A stretch of DNA of 64,000 nt from Lacticaseibacillus absianus (GCF_013407595.1 NZ_JABEKX010000002.1:974220-1038219), one strand, 5' to 3'; positions 9,111-17,921 are shown, counted from the stretch's first letter. Notes: generated from the letters alone by a model not told the origin. Translations and numbers: made by a program.

Positions 9111-9861
9111 CTGCCTTGAGGTGACTATACCCCGTCTTCTCCAAGTCCTTCGCCAGCTCCGCCCCGCCGGTCTCGATGATCTGACCGTCTTTCATCACGT
9201 GGACATAATCCGGCACAATGTAATCGAGCAGGCGCTGGTAGTGGGTGATGATCAGGCTGCCGAATTCGGGGCCCCGCTGTAGGTTGACGCCCTTGGCCAC
9301 GATCCGCAGCGCATCAATGTCAAGCCCCGAGTCGATCTCGTCTAGCAAGGCAAACTTCGGGTGGATCATCATCAGCTGCAGGATCTCGTTGCGCTTTTTC
9401 TCCCCGCCCGAAAACCCCTGGTTCAAGTAGCGGTCCGCCATGTTGTCCGGCATCTCCAGCGTGGCCATCGTCTGATCCAGTTGGGCCAAGAACTGCATGA
9501 TCGGGATCTGGTCGTCGTCCGGACGCCGCGCGTTGATCGCCGCGCGAATGAACTCGGCGTTAGTCACCCCGGCGATCTCAGCCGGATACTGCATGCCCAG
9601 GAACAACCCGGCGCGCGCCCGCGCATCGACGGCCATCTCCAGCAGGCTCTGCCCGTCGATCAGGATATCGCCTTGGGTCACGACGTAACGGGGATTCCCC
9701 ATGATGGTCTCCGCTAACGTCGACTTCCCGTTCCCGTTAGGCCCCATCAAGGCATGGACCTCGCCTGTGCGCACCGTCAGGTCGACGCCGCGCAGGATCT
9801 CTGCATGCGCCGGTTCGTCCTTGATCTTGACGTGTAGATCTTTGATCTCTAATGTACTCAT
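9094..9861 (-). CDS. sufC: Fe-S assembly ATPase SufC
   Basis: 255 residues, an ABC-type ATPase that drives the SufBCD scaffold. Walker A GPNGNGKST is at residues 40-48, the signature FSGGEKKRNE at about 150-159, and Walker B ALLDEIDSGLD at 171-181. The ATG follows GGAGG at a 7-base distance. It is the first gene of the suf operon, and a sigma-A-like promoter lies just upstream. Confidence 0.97.
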   Translation of the reverse strand: MSTLEIKDLHVKIKDEPAHAEILRGVDLTVRTGEVHALMGPNGNGKSTLAETIMGNPRYVVTQGDILIDGQSLLEMAVDARARAGLFLGMQYPAEIAGVTNAEFIRAAINARRPDDDQIPIMQFLAQLDQTMATLEMPDNMADRYLNQGFSGGEKKRNEILQLMMIHPKFALLDEIDSGLDIDALRIVAKGVNLQRGPEFGSLIITHYQRLLDYIVPDYVHVMKDGQIIETGGAELAKDLEKTGYSHLKAGESNA

Positions 9862-9909
9862 CGTTTCGCCTCCACGATCTTGGCCCGTTCAACGGCCACT
9901 TTCGTTTCC

Positions 9910-9938
9910 ATTGTACGGCATCTGACCGGGCAAAACAA
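9910..9938 (-). promoter_or_regulatory. Predicted promoter of the suf operon
   Basis: TTGTTT at 9933-9938, a 17-base spacer and TACAAT at 9910-9915, read on the minus strand, place the transcription start about 40 bases before sufC. Confidence 0.6.
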
Positions 9939-10076
9939 ACCGCTTCCAGATACAGTCATCTCGCTGAACACCGGCGCTCATCCCCCACCGATGGCACAGT
10001 TGGCGATAACGATTTCACGCCGTCCCGTGGCCGTCCCACCCCGCCAGTGAGCGGGCCAGCCGGACGTGCAGACACC

Positions 10077-10109
10077 AAAAAGCCGAGACACACATCAGTG
10101 TTCTCGGCT
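10077..10109 (-). terminator. Terminator after marR
   Basis: AGCCGAGA/TCTCGGCT stem with a 13-base loop, followed by TTTTT on the minus strand. It closes the arlR-arlS-marR unit. Confidence 0.8.
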
Positions 10110-10145
10110 CTCCCAGCGACACCTAGGCGCCGCTAGTGACGACAC

Positions 10146-10577
10146 TCAGTGGATGATCTCATTGGAGACTCGGCGCATGATCCGCAACAGCTCGCGGCCG
10201 TCCTGTTCGCCGATCACCTCGACCCAGCGGTAGAAGCGCTCGTGGATCGCTGCGTTCAGCGCCGTGGTGACTTCCTCACCGCGCGCGGTGAGCCGCAAGT
10301 ACAACCGCCGCCGGTCGTTCGCATCGCGGTCTTGCACGATGTAGTGGTTATCCAGCAACGTCTTGATCTGCCGCGAGATCGCTGCCCGCGTGACGTGCCG
10401 GTTCTTGGCGACGTCTGAGATCGACAGGGTGTGGCCCGCCAACAGGTCGCGCATGATCAAAAATTGCTCAAAAGACAGGTTATACTGCTTCATCGGGGCG
10501 GACACCAGGTCACCCACGTACTTGAAGCCGGTCATGTACACATCGATGTAATCGTCTAACAGGTTCTGATCAGTCAT
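10146..10577 (-). CDS. MarR family transcriptional regulator
   Basis: 143 residues from the ATG at 10577, which follows an AAGGAG/GAAGGGTG ribosome region; the longer frame upstream has no such support. A winged-helix domain is visible, with 'LSISDVAKNRHVTRAAISRQIKTL' split over helix-turn-helix and recognition helix, then the wing with 'RDANDRRRLYLRLT', the classic MarR D-x-R-R pattern. It starts 19 bases after arlS and probably shares its transcript. The ligand and targets cannot be told from sequence. Confidence 0.9.
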   Translation of the reverse strand: MTDQNLLDDYIDVYMTGFKYVGDLVSAPMKQYNLSFEQFLIMRDLLAGHTLSISDVAKNRHVTRAAISRQIKTLLDNHYIVQDRDANDRRRLYLRLTARGEEVTTALNAAIHERFYRWVEVIGEQDGRELLRIMRRVSNEIIH

Positions 10578-10596
10578 CGCACACCCTTCTTTCTCC

Positions 10597-12165
10597 TTAT
10601 AGTTCGCTCTTGATCGCCGCAATCGGCTTGGGCTTGGCGTCTTCTGTCGCACGCAGCTTATCCGCAGCAGCCGCCGTGATCACCGGCAAGTCGACGCGAA
10701 AGACTGAGCCGTGGCCCAGCGCTGAATCGACAGAGATCTGGCCATGGTAGCTTTCGACCAGCTGCTGGGCGATCGACAGCCCGAGGCCGTTGCCGCCTTT
10801 TTCCCGGCTGCGAGCCTTATCGACCCGATAGAACCGGTTGAAGACGCGGTCGCGGTCCTTGGGGCTGATCCCTTCGCCGAAGTCCTGGACCGCCAGCGAG
10901 ACCCCGTCGCTGTTCTCGGCCGCCGAGACATGGATCTCCTTGCGGTCCGTCGAATACTTGAACGCATTGTCCAGCAGGATGATCAGCACCTGCTCGACGT
11001 GGTTGCGGTACATGCGCACCCAGGTCTCCCCCTTGAGGTCGTTGTCCAAGGTGAAGACGAATTCGGGGTGGATCATGCGAAAATCATTGACCACCTGATT
11101 GATGGTCTGGTTGATATCGCAGACCGCGTTCGGGAACTGAACATCGACTTGATCGGCGCGCGTCAGATCCAGCATCTCCTGGATCAGGCTCTTCATGCGC
11201 GTCACCTCTTGCAGGCTGGCCGCCAGCGACTCTTCCAATACCTCTGGGTCATCTTTGCCCCAGCGGTTGAGCAGTTGCAGGTGGCCTTCGAGGATCGCCA
11301 CCGGGGTCCGCAATTCGTGGCTGACGTCTTGGACGAACTCACCTTGCTGGTCGATGAACCGCTGGATCCGGTCCAGCATCTGGTTGAATTCAGTCACCAG
11401 GTCACCGAGCTCGTCATTGCGGCGTAGCGTCGGGATCCGGATGCTGCTCTGCGGTTCCTCGTTGACCACATCGATGGTCTTCGTGATCAGCCGGATTGGC
11501 TTGAGGAACCGTCGCGCCAGGAAGAAGCCGATCAGCATCGAGATCAGCAGGGCAACGACGCAAAGGGCAGCGATCAGTTCGTAGACTTGCCGCATGGTCG
11601 CAAAAAAGTCGGACATCTGATCGGTGACCTGCACGTACCCGATCAGCTTACCGTTGACCGTTGACACGATCGGTGCGCGCCCGATCGTCCCGTTGAAGTC
11701 ATGGGACTCGATCATCTCGATCTGGGTCGTGGTCGTGCGCACCAGCGGCTGATCGTTGTGCCTAGAGGAGAACAGTTGCTGGCCGTCCTTGTCGTAGATC
11801 GCCAAGCTGATATCTTCCCGCGAGATCTTTTGGATCACCGAATCGGAGAAGATACTGTCGCTTGGCACTTCTGTGAACGAATCGTCGGGCCCGTAATCGT
11901 TCGTGGTCCCTTCGATGCGTGGCACGACGGTCGCGATGGTCAGGTTATCGGCAGCGACCGGGGATAATCGTTGCTCGATCGCACTGACCGTGTCGTTGAC
12001 GCTGTTTTTTTCTTGGGTGATCAAGATCTGGCGCATCACCGTGACCAAGACCAATGAGAGCACCGCAAATGTGACAAAGATCCCGACCGCCACGATGGCT
12101 GTCCACTTGAACCCAAGTGGCCACCTGCGCTTGGTGGCCGGCGTCGTTTGCGCAACGTCTGGCAT
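10597..12165 (-). CDS. arlS: Sensor histidine kinase, ArlS-like
   Basis: 522 residues. Membrane segments are at about 21-45 and 195-218, enclosing an extracellular sensor domain of about 150 residues. HAMP follows at about 219-272, then HisKA with phospho-acceptor H283 in 'VSHELRTP', then the ATPase domain with N-box 'LLDNAFKYS' and the 'GLGLSI' glycine box. The basic C-terminal tail after the ATPase domain is longer than in Staphylococcus ArlS. The start shares one base with the arlR stop (TGATG), so the two are translationally coupled. Assigned to ArlS by its partner regulator; the signal is unknown. Confidence 0.85.
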   Translation of the reverse strand: MPDVAQTTPATKRRWPLGFKWTAIVAVGIFVTFAVLSLVLVTVMRQILITQEKNSVNDTVSAIEQRLSPVAADNLTIATVVPRIEGTTNDYGPDDSFTEVPSDSIFSDSVIQKISREDISLAIYDKDGQQLFSSRHNDQPLVRTTTTQIEMIESHDFNGTIGRAPIVSTVNGKLIGYVQVTDQMSDFFATMRQVYELIAALCVVALLISMLIGFFLARRFLKPIRLITKTIDVVNEEPQSSIRIPTLRRNDELGDLVTEFNQMLDRIQRFIDQQGEFVQDVSHELRTPVAILEGHLQLLNRWGKDDPEVLEESLAASLQEVTRMKSLIQEMLDLTRADQVDVQFPNAVCDINQTINQVVNDFRMIHPEFVFTLDNDLKGETWVRMYRNHVEQVLIILLDNAFKYSTDRKEIHVSAAENSDGVSLAVQDFGEGISPKDRDRVFNRFYRVDKARSREKGGNGLGLSIAQQLVESYHGQISVDSALGHGSVFRVDLPVITAAAADKLRATEDAKPKPIAAIKSEL

Positions 12166-12851
12166 CAGGAGCGCATCACGTAACCGGTTCCCCGCACGGT
12201 CTGAATATAGCTCGGCTCGCCTTGGCGGTCGATCTTGTTACGGATATAGCGCACATACACGTCCACGACGTTGGTCTCGACATCTGAGTTATAGCCCCAG
12301 ACCTTGGAGAGAAGCACGTCACGCGCCAGGACGACGTTGATGTTCTCCATCAAGGTCAAGAGCAGCTCGTATTCGCGCTTGGTCAGCTCAATGATGTCAT
12401 CACCGCGCCGCACGACCCGATTCTCTTTTTCGATCGTCAGGTCGCGGTACGTGATCGTCGTCTGCTTGGCGGCATTGTGCTCGCCTTCGATGCTGATCCG
12501 GCGCAACAAGGCGCGCAGGCGCGCGAGCAGTTCCTCGATCGCAAACGGCTTGACGATGTAGTCATCAGCGCCGTGGTCCAGCCCACTGACCCGATCGATC
12601 ACCGAGTCACGCGCCGTCATCATGATGATCGGCGTGTTCTTGACCTGGCGCACACGCCGGCAGACCTCCAGCCCGTTGAGCTCTGGCAGCATCAAGTCCA
12701 GCAGGATCGCGTCCCAGTCTTCTGCGAGGGCGGCCTCCAGCCCGGTCCGTCCGTTGAAGTGGACGGCTGTCTCGTAGCCTTCATGCTTCAATTCCAGCTC
12801 GACGAAGCGGGCGAGGTTTTTCTCATCTTCAATAATTAAAATTCGACTCAT
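12165..12851 (-). CDS. arlR: OmpR-family response regulator, ArlR-like
   Basis: 228 residues from the ATG at 12851, which has AAGGAG 7 bases upstream. The receiver domain has the acidic pair E8/D9, phospho-acceptor D52 in 'LLDLMLPELNG' and the conserved 'KPF' lysine. The C-terminal winged helix contains 'KVWGYNSDVETNVVDVY', the pattern I associate with ArlR rather than CovR or WalR. In Staphylococcus, ArlRS controls surface, adhesion and autolysis genes; whether that holds here is inference. Confidence 0.85.
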   Translation of the reverse strand: MSRILIIEDEKNLARFVELELKHEGYETAVHFNGRTGLEAALAEDWDAILLDLMLPELNGLEVCRRVRQVKNTPIIMMTARDSVIDRVSGLDHGADDYIVKPFAIEELLARLRALLRRISIEGEHNAAKQTTITYRDLTIEKENRVVRRGDDIIELTKREYELLLTLMENINVVLARDVLLSKVWGYNSDVETNVVDVYVRYIRNKIDRQGEPSYIQTVRGTGYVMRS

Positions 12852-12957
12852 TGTTCGACTCCTTAGGGTTGATTTGGGCGGCAAGAATTGGTGGCGTCAG
12901 CTCTCATTATCGTGCGATTGCTTGCAACGGTTTTCTCATGTGGGCCCTTGCTAGCCC

Positions 12958-12966
12958 AGTGTACCA
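12958..12966 (-). promoter_or_regulatory. Possible extended -10 promoter of arlRS-marR
   Basis: TGGTACACT on the minus strand (TG-n plus a TACACT hexamer). I see no good -35. It lies about 105 bases upstream of arlR. Confidence 0.35.
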
Positions 12967-13121
12967 CAGGAGTCACGCTTTGGCTATCACATGAATATCT
13001 AAGGGATACTTTTTTGGAAAAAAATTTGACTCGTCACGGCACGCTAACCGGTCTAGTCCAAATATGTTTGTGAATATGTATAATTATTATTATCAAAAAT
13101 GGACTAGGCCAAAATGGCCAT

Positions 13122-13148
13122 AAAAAAGCGCCGAGCCCCCTCGACGCG
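13122..13148 (-). terminator. Terminator after the YdeI-like gene
   Basis: GCGtCGAG/CTCGgCGC stem closed by a GGGG loop and followed by TTTTTT on the minus strand. Confidence 0.75.
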
Positions 13149-13158
13149 TCCTTAGTGC

Positions 13159-13398
13159 TTATTGCGGCCGTGAATCGTATGCGCGCTTAGATTTATAGCC
13201 CGCCGCAAACACGGCCTTCATCTGATCGATGTGGCGCTGCTTCGTCGCAAGCGCCTTGGCGCCGAAGATGAAGCGCGCCCACTCGCGCTGGTAGCCCGGG
13301 GTCAGCGCCACAAAGAATGCCTGCATCGCAGGCTCATCGGCTAATAGGTCGGCGACCGCGGGGATGTCCGCCTCGTAGTCGGCCAAAGTCTTGGTCAT
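13159..13398 (-). CDS. Small YdeI/OmpD-associated (OmdA-type) domain protein
   Basis: 79 residues. The segment 'LTPGYQREWARFIFGAKALA' followed by 'KQRHIDQM' matches the C-terminal domain of YdeI/OmpD-associated proteins, a family also linked to bacteriocin protection. Full-length members are about 190 residues, so this is a stand-alone C-terminal-domain version. The start has a GGAGGCGG-type ribosome site. Function unknown; it appears monocistronic with its own terminator. Confidence 0.75.
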   Translation of the reverse strand: MTKTLADYEADIPAVADLLADEPAMQAFFVALTPGYQREWARFIFGAKALATKQRHIDQMKAVFAAGYKSKRAYDSRPQ

Positions 13399-13453
13399 TG
13401 GACCGCCTCCTTACCCCTCTATTGTGCCCGAGCGCAGCGGTCCCGTCTAGTCC

Positions 13454-13819
13454 TTATCTGGCGGCGAAGTCGACCCAGTAGTCGTCGAGTTGGAGCACGA
13501 GCACACTGGCGTCGACCGCCAGCACGCCGAGGTCAACGGCGTACACGATCAGCTCGGCGACGGTATCCAAGACGATCAATGCCGTCGCCCGGTCCTGCCC
13601 GGCCAGTGCCAGTTTCAGGCTAGCCAGGCCACGCTGCACCATCGGGGTCGTCCAGGCCCGCATCGGCAGCCAGGTGATCGGGATCATCAGCTGGCCCAAG
13701 AGCGTCCCCGTCACCGCCAGCGGCGCGGCCGCCCCGGCACTGGCCAGCTCCCGGTAGTAAGGCTGCTGGGCAAAGTTCACCCAGAGCTGTTCAAACGTGG
13801 TGTCGATTGATGTCGTCAT
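13454..13819 (-). CDS. Hypothetical helical protein
   Basis: 121 residues, unrecognised. The sequence is mostly hydrophobic and helical, rich in Ala/Leu/Val with a 'TWLPMRAWTTPMV' segment and an acidic 'LQLDDYWVDF' end. There is no clear signal peptide or motif. An AAGGAGGGG ribosome site precedes the ATG, which supports a real gene. It is separated from the YdeI-like gene by 55 bases and may share its transcript. Confidence 0.6.
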   Translation of the reverse strand: MTTSIDTTFEQLWVNFAQQPYYRELASAGAAAPLAVTGTLLGQLMIPITWLPMRAWTTPMVQRGLASLKLALAGQDRATALIVLDTVAELIVYAVDLGVLAVDASVLVLQLDDYWVDFAAR

Positions 13820-14127
13820 CTTGACCCCTCCTTATACTAAGAGATTACGCCAACTGTCAGCTGAACCCCGCCGGGTGGCCCAAAAAAGCTGAGCCAAAAT
13901 GCGGGTTCGCCCAGCGCTAGAATGCCTCGCTGCGGCCTTCGGCATAGTCGGACGGCAGCATGGGCGCCGCAGTTTGTCTCGTCCTTTAGTCTCGCGCGCA
14001 AAATGAAAAATCCGGTAAGCACTGGAAAAATCGCCAGTTCTTACCGGAACTAATCTTAGCTCGTCTGGACTAGTGGTGCGCCCAACCTTATTTTTGGCTC
14101 ATGGCTCAGGCGCTCGCCAAGACGCGC
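13820..14127. other. Intergenic stretch before the MFS gene end
   Basis: It holds the MFS terminator at 14004-14048. A short minus-strand frame at 13837-14022 has no ribosome site and overlaps that hairpin, so I do not call it. Nothing else is recognised. Confidence 0.5.
14004..14048 (-). terminator. Terminator after the MFS transporter gene
   Basis: TCCGGTAAGxACTGG inverted repeat (14011-14025 with 14034-14048) with an 8-base loop, followed by TTTTTCATTTT on the minus strand. Confidence 0.8.
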
Positions 14128-15360
14128 TCACGCACGGGCCCTCGCACTGAGCTCGCGCAGCCCGGGCAGGCTAAGCATCGTGACCAATGAGACCAGGTAG
14201 AGGGCGGACAAGAAGCCCATCGTCACCGTCAGCGTGTAGTGATCCATCAACAACCCGATCACCACCGACGAGAAGCCACCGATCGCGCGGCCGACGTTCA
14301 TGATCACGTTGTTGGCCGTGCTGCGGATCCGCGCTGGGTACAGCTGGCTGATGACCGCGCCGTAACCGCCGAACATCCCATTACTGCAGAATCCGACCAC
14401 CGCACCGATCACGACCAACACAGCGCTCGAATGCGCCAGCGTGATCGCATAGACGATCAAGGCGCTCGCCGTCAAAAACGTGCCAAACGCCCACCGGGGC
14501 CCGATCGCATCCAGGATGTTCCCGAACACGACCATCCCGAGGCACATGCCAAAGATCGTCGCGATCATCCACAGGGCGGAGCCCGAGACTGACAGGCCCT
14601 GTTGCTTCTGGACGATCACCGGTAGCCAGTTCATCAGCCCGAAGTAACCGGCGATCTGCACGATCGTCATCACCATCAGCCCCAGCGTCTGGCCGGCCAG
14701 CGCCTTGGTCTTGAACAGTTCACCGAACCCGACCCGCTCATGCTTGGCTTGTGCAGCCGCCCGGGCAGTGAGGAATGCCTCTGACTCCTTGAGGTGCCGG
14801 CGCACGAAGAATGTCAGCGCAACGGGCAGCACCCCAAGCAAGAACAGGGCGTGCCAGCCCCACAGTGGCAGGATCCACCAGGCGGCCAGCGCGGCGATGA
14901 TCGCGCCGACCTGCCCACCGATCGCCGCGACCGAAGTCATCCGCCCGATCTGGTGGTGATCGAAGCTCTCAGCGATCAAGGCGATCCCGACGCCGTACTC
15001 CCCACCTGCCCCGATGCCGGCGAGGAAGCGCAGGGCGTAGATCAAGTACAAGTTGTTGGCAAACGCCATCAGCGCCGTGGCGATCGCGAAGATCAAGATC
15101 GTGTGTGAGAAGGTCTTCACCCGCCCGTACCGGTCGCCGAGCAAACCAAAAAGCGCCCCGCCGACAAGCATCCCAACGTTGGTGATCGACCCGATCAGCC
15201 CCGCTGCCCCACTGGAGATGTGCAGTTCGGTGATGATCGGTGTCAACGCGAAGGATAAGAACATGATGTCCATATTCTCCAGCGAAAACCCGGATGCCGT
15301 TGACGCCATGACGAGCCGCTGCTCGCGGCTGAGTGCGGTGGTGCGCAATGTGTGTTCCAT
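14128..15360 (-). CDS. MFS transporter, AAHS/sugar-porter-like
   Basis: 410 residues with about 12 predicted membrane segments. The loop 2-3 motif 'GLLGDRYGRVKTF' and an acidic residue in the first membrane segment ('NMDIMFLSF') fit the aromatic acid:H+ symporter/NiaP-like group of MFS carriers. The ATG at 15360 follows GGGAGGAC; the 6-codon-longer TTG frame lies inside that ribosome site and is rejected. It is a single-gene unit between two terminators. Substrate unknown. Confidence 0.85.
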   Translation of the reverse strand: MEHTLRTTALSREQRLVMASTASGFSLENMDIMFLSFALTPIITELHISSGAAGLIGSITNVGMLVGGALFGLLGDRYGRVKTFSHTILIFAIATALMAFANNLYLIYALRFLAGIGAGGEYGVGIALIAESFDHHQIGRMTSVAAIGGQVGAIIAALAAWWILPLWGWHALFLLGVLPVALTFFVRRHLKESEAFLTARAAAQAKHERVGFGELFKTKALAGQTLGLMVMTIVQIAGYFGLMNWLPVIVQKQQGLSVSGSALWMIATIFGMCLGMVVFGNILDAIGPRWAFGTFLTASALIVYAITLAHSSAVLVVIGAVVGFCSNGMFGGYGAVISQLYPARIRSTANNVIMNVGRAIGGFSSVVIGLLMDHYTLTVTMGFLSALYLVSLVTMLSLPGLRELSARARA

Positions 15361-15450
15361 ATTCAGTTGTCCTCCCAAAACGAGCGCTCTCTGTCGCCCA
15401 TTATTTTGTTCTGTCTAAGCTTGCCACTGTCACCGGTGGAATGCAAGGAC

Positions 15451-15490
15451 AAAAAAGAAGCGGGCCACCGGTCATCCGGTCCCACTTCCG
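15451..15490 (-). terminator. Terminator after the FMN-binding protein gene
   Basis: GAAG-GGG-CCGG interrupted stem with an ATGA loop, then CTTCTTTTTT on the minus strand. Confidence 0.75.
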
Positions 15491-15526
15491 CTTTGTTGGC
15501 CCGATCGAACTTGCGCGTCAGGCCCC

Positions 15527-15892
15527 TCAGATCTTCTGTTCGATCTTGTCGATCGTTACGACCAGCACCCGGGTGACCCACGGGAACTCGGCCTGCTTGG
15601 CGTCGAAGTCCGGGCCTTGATCGATGAACGCCCCGGTGCCGTAGACGTAAAACCCGGCGCCAGGACCCACCGTGCCGATCACCGCTTTGCTGCCGAAAGT
15701 CACGACCAGCTGATCATCTGTCGGCAGGTCCCCTTCAATGCTGTGCATCCCGGCCGCCGGGATCAACAGCTTGCCGTCTTGAACGGTCACGTAGGACATC
15801 CACGTGCTCACGACACTGGCGGGATGCGCGTTGACGGTGACGATCGTGACAGGGCCCTCGTGTTGCAGGACTTCTAGAAATTTTTCATTCAT
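15527..15892 (-). CDS. FMN-binding split-barrel protein (pyridoxamine-5'-phosphate-oxidase-like)
   Basis: 121 residues from the ATG at 15892 after GGAGGGCG. It shows the split-barrel pattern 'PVTIVTVN', 'WMSYVTVQDGKLLIPA' and 'VVTFGSKAVIG...GFYVYGTGAF' of small FMN-binding flavoproteins. Such proteins bind FMN as homodimers; the reaction is not known for this subgroup. It is followed by a terminator and lies next to an ApbE flavin transferase gene, so flavin chemistry is a shared theme, though no common substrate is shown. Confidence 0.8.
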   Translation of the reverse strand: MNEKFLEVLQHEGPVTIVTVNAHPASVVSTWMSYVTVQDGKLLIPAAGMHSIEGDLPTDDQLVVTFGSKAVIGTVGPGAGFYVYGTGAFIDQGPDFDAKQAEFPWVTRVLVVTIDKIEQKI

Positions 15893-15970
15893 AGTGCGCC
15901 CTCCTATCCTTGATTGATCTGACTTTACCACAGACTGGCCAGTCGTGCCTAGCGGATATTCCCCTCGGAT

Positions 15971-16972
15971 CTATCCTCGGGCCACGGCTTGGAGCGGTGC
16001 CCCGATCACCTCGGTGTGCCCGTCTTCGAAGGCGAAAACGGCGCCCAGGTGCGTCGAATCATCCAACCAGCCGGGCAACGGCGCCCCCGCGAAAAACAGG
16101 CGCTTAGCCTCCAGCTCGCCTTGGATCGAATCGCGGGTAAACACGGTGACGCCCGCCAACGCGGTCTGCAAGGGGGCGCCTGTCCGCGGGTCCATCAGGT
16201 GGTGATACTTCTTACCGTCTTGGACCAAGTACCGCTCGTAGATCCCGCTGGTGACCGCCGAACATGCCGGCAACACAGTGGTGCCGAGGTCCTCGTGGCG
16301 CGCCCGCCCAGGGTCCTGCACGCCGATCACCCAGCGGCCATCGGCACGCCGGGGCGACGCGCCCACGAACAGCAGATTGCCTCCGAGGTCGATGATGCCT
16401 GCCGCCACGCCGTATGCGCCCCACAGCGTGCGGATCTGATCGGCGATGAAGCCCTTGGCGATCCCGCCCAAGTCCAGTTCCATCCCGGGGTGGGCCAGCG
16501 CGACGGTGTGCGTCACGTCGTCTAGTTGCACCGCTGTCGGGTCGCTCAACGCTAACCGCGCCGCGATCTCACCGTTGCTGGGGACCGCGGCGCCCGCGAA
16601 GCCGATCTTCCACAGCTTGACCAGCGGGCCGATCAGGGCGTTGAAGCCGTAATTCGCCCGGCTCGCCGCCACCGCCGTCTGGATCAGCGCATAGGTCGCA
16701 CTCGACACCGCCACCCCCGCTTGGCCAGCGGCGCGGTTGACCGCCATCACCTCGGAGTCGGGGCGGTTGACAGTCAGCCGGTCCTCCTCACGCTGGATCA
16801 AAGCGGCCGCGGCGTCCAGTGCCGCATCATCCTGTTCGCCGAACACGGTCAGGGCGATCCGGGTCCCGAGCGCGCGCAGCGTTTGGCGCCGCGGCGCCGT
16901 GACCGTTGCGCCCGGCCAGGCAACGCCCTCGACCGGCGGCGTGCGTCTGTCAGTGGATCCTTGTTGAACCAT
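15971..16972 (-). CDS. apbE: FAD:protein FMN transferase, ApbE family
   Basis: 333 residues from the ATG at 16972, with AAGGAGAG 7-9 bases upstream. ApbE moves FMN from FAD onto a Thr/Ser of target flavoproteins using Mg2+. Seen: 'ALGTRIALTVFG' near the N-terminus, the FAD-binding 'ELDLGGIAKGFIAD', 'GIIDLGGNLLFVG', and 'YHHLMDPRTGAPL' with the metal-site region. No lipobox, signal peptide or membrane helix precedes the domain, whereas many ApbE proteins are lipoproteins, so this one probably acts in the cytosol. No obvious target is encoded in the window. It is divergent from the AraC regulator. Confidence 0.9.
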   Translation of the reverse strand: MVQQGSTDRRTPPVEGVAWPGATVTAPRRQTLRALGTRIALTVFGEQDDAALDAAAALIQREEDRLTVNRPDSEVMAVNRAAGQAGVAVSSATYALIQTAVAASRANYGFNALIGPLVKLWKIGFAGAAVPSNGEIAARLALSDPTAVQLDDVTHTVALAHPGMELDLGGIAKGFIADQIRTLWGAYGVAAGIIDLGGNLLFVGASPRRADGRWVIGVQDPGRARHEDLGTTVLPACSAVTSGIYERYLVQDGKKYHHLMDPRTGAPLQTALAGVTVFTRDSIQGELEAKRLFFAGAPLPGWLDDSTHLGAVFAFEDGHTEVIGAPLQAVARG

Positions 16973-17063
16973 CGGACATCTCTCCTTCTCACCGCGGTGC
17001 GGCGATGATTGACGGTTGCAGGCCCCTACCCGCTCCGCTATCCTGAAGGGGGAGGGATCTGCC

Positions 17064-17921
17064 ATGTTACACACTTATACTGGGAACCAGTCGGTCACAT
17101 TAGACCTGATGCCGATGCAGGCGGCCGGGACGGCTGCGCGCGTCCCGTTTGCGATCCTGCAGAACCGCGCGGACAGCACGATGCGCTTGCCCGGTCGGCC
17201 GGTCACGCTCAAAATCGGCGATATCGCCCTGATCCGGGCCACGGGGCCCGTGTCGCTCGCGCCGCTCACCCCCGCGGCTGCGCTCGACGCGCGCCTGTTT
17301 CAGCTGCCGATCGCCTCGGACGCTGGGTTCGGGCCCAATGAGCTGATCAGCTCAATGCTGACCACAATGGACGATGCCCACATCGTGTTTCGGCGGATCG
17401 ACCACGCGATCACCAACGGCTACTGCGACCAGCTCGCCCGCCTGGCCCAGGCACAGCCGCAAGACGCCTTACTCAGCTACGAGCAAGGAATGCTCGCGCA
17501 CCTGCTGTTGACGGAGCTGTCCCGCTCGGATATGAACGCGATGATGATCATCGAGTCCGACTTTCCCGAGACCGACCTGCGGCGCACGCCGAAGGCCCGG
17601 CAGGCGGGCATCATCCTGAATTACATCATGACCAACATCGCGACCGTCACCCTGCAAGGGACCGCGGCGCATTTTGGCTACGAGCCGAACTATTTCTCAC
17701 GGCTGTGCCACCAGCTATTCCATAAACCCTTCTCCGAAGAGGTCCGCTTCATCCGGATGAATCAGGCCAAGAAACTGCTTGAGCTGACGCCGCAAAGCGT
17801 CAACGACATCGCAGACGCGCTGGGCTACAAGAACCCGGCCAACTTCGGCCATCACTTCAAAGTCTTCACCGGCCAGACCCCCTCTGCGTACCGGCACCAC
17901 TTGCGCCCAAGCGCGCCGTGA
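17064..17921 (+). CDS. AraC family transcriptional regulator
   Basis: 285 residues from the ATG at 17064, preceded by AGGGGGAGG. The C-terminal third is a double helix-turn-helix domain: 'TLQGTAAHFGYEPNYFSRLCHQ' split over the first motif and 'SVNDIADALGYKNPANFGHHFK' over the second, ending 'TGQTPSAYR' as typical. The N-terminal part resembles a cupin-type ligand domain but is diverged. Divergent from apbE with 91 bases between, so apbE is a natural candidate target. The ligand is unknown. Confidence 0.88.
   Translation: MLHTYTGNQSVTLDLMPMQAAGTAARVPFAILQNRADSTMRLPGRPVTLKIGDIALIRATGPVSLAPLTPAAALDARLFQLPIASDAGFGPNELISSMLTTMDDAHIVFRRIDHAITNGYCDQLARLAQAQPQDALLSYEQGMLAHLLLTELSRSDMNAMMIIESDFPETDLRRTPKARQAGIILNYIMTNIATVTLQGTAAHFGYEPNYFSRLCHQLFHKPFSEEVRFIRMNQAKKLLELTPQSVNDIADALGYKNPANFGHHFKVFTGQTPSAYRHHLRPSAP

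Larger units (their letters stand above)
12852..13158. other. Intergenic stretch upstream of arlR
   Basis: It contains the possible arlRS promoter, an AT-rich tract at about 13060-13100, and the terminator of the next minus-strand gene (13122-13148). No gene is seen in it. Confidence 0.5.

Noticed and set aside
13837-14022. 61-residue minus-strand frame
   Set aside because: No ribosome site, overlaps the MFS terminator hairpin, and odd composition.
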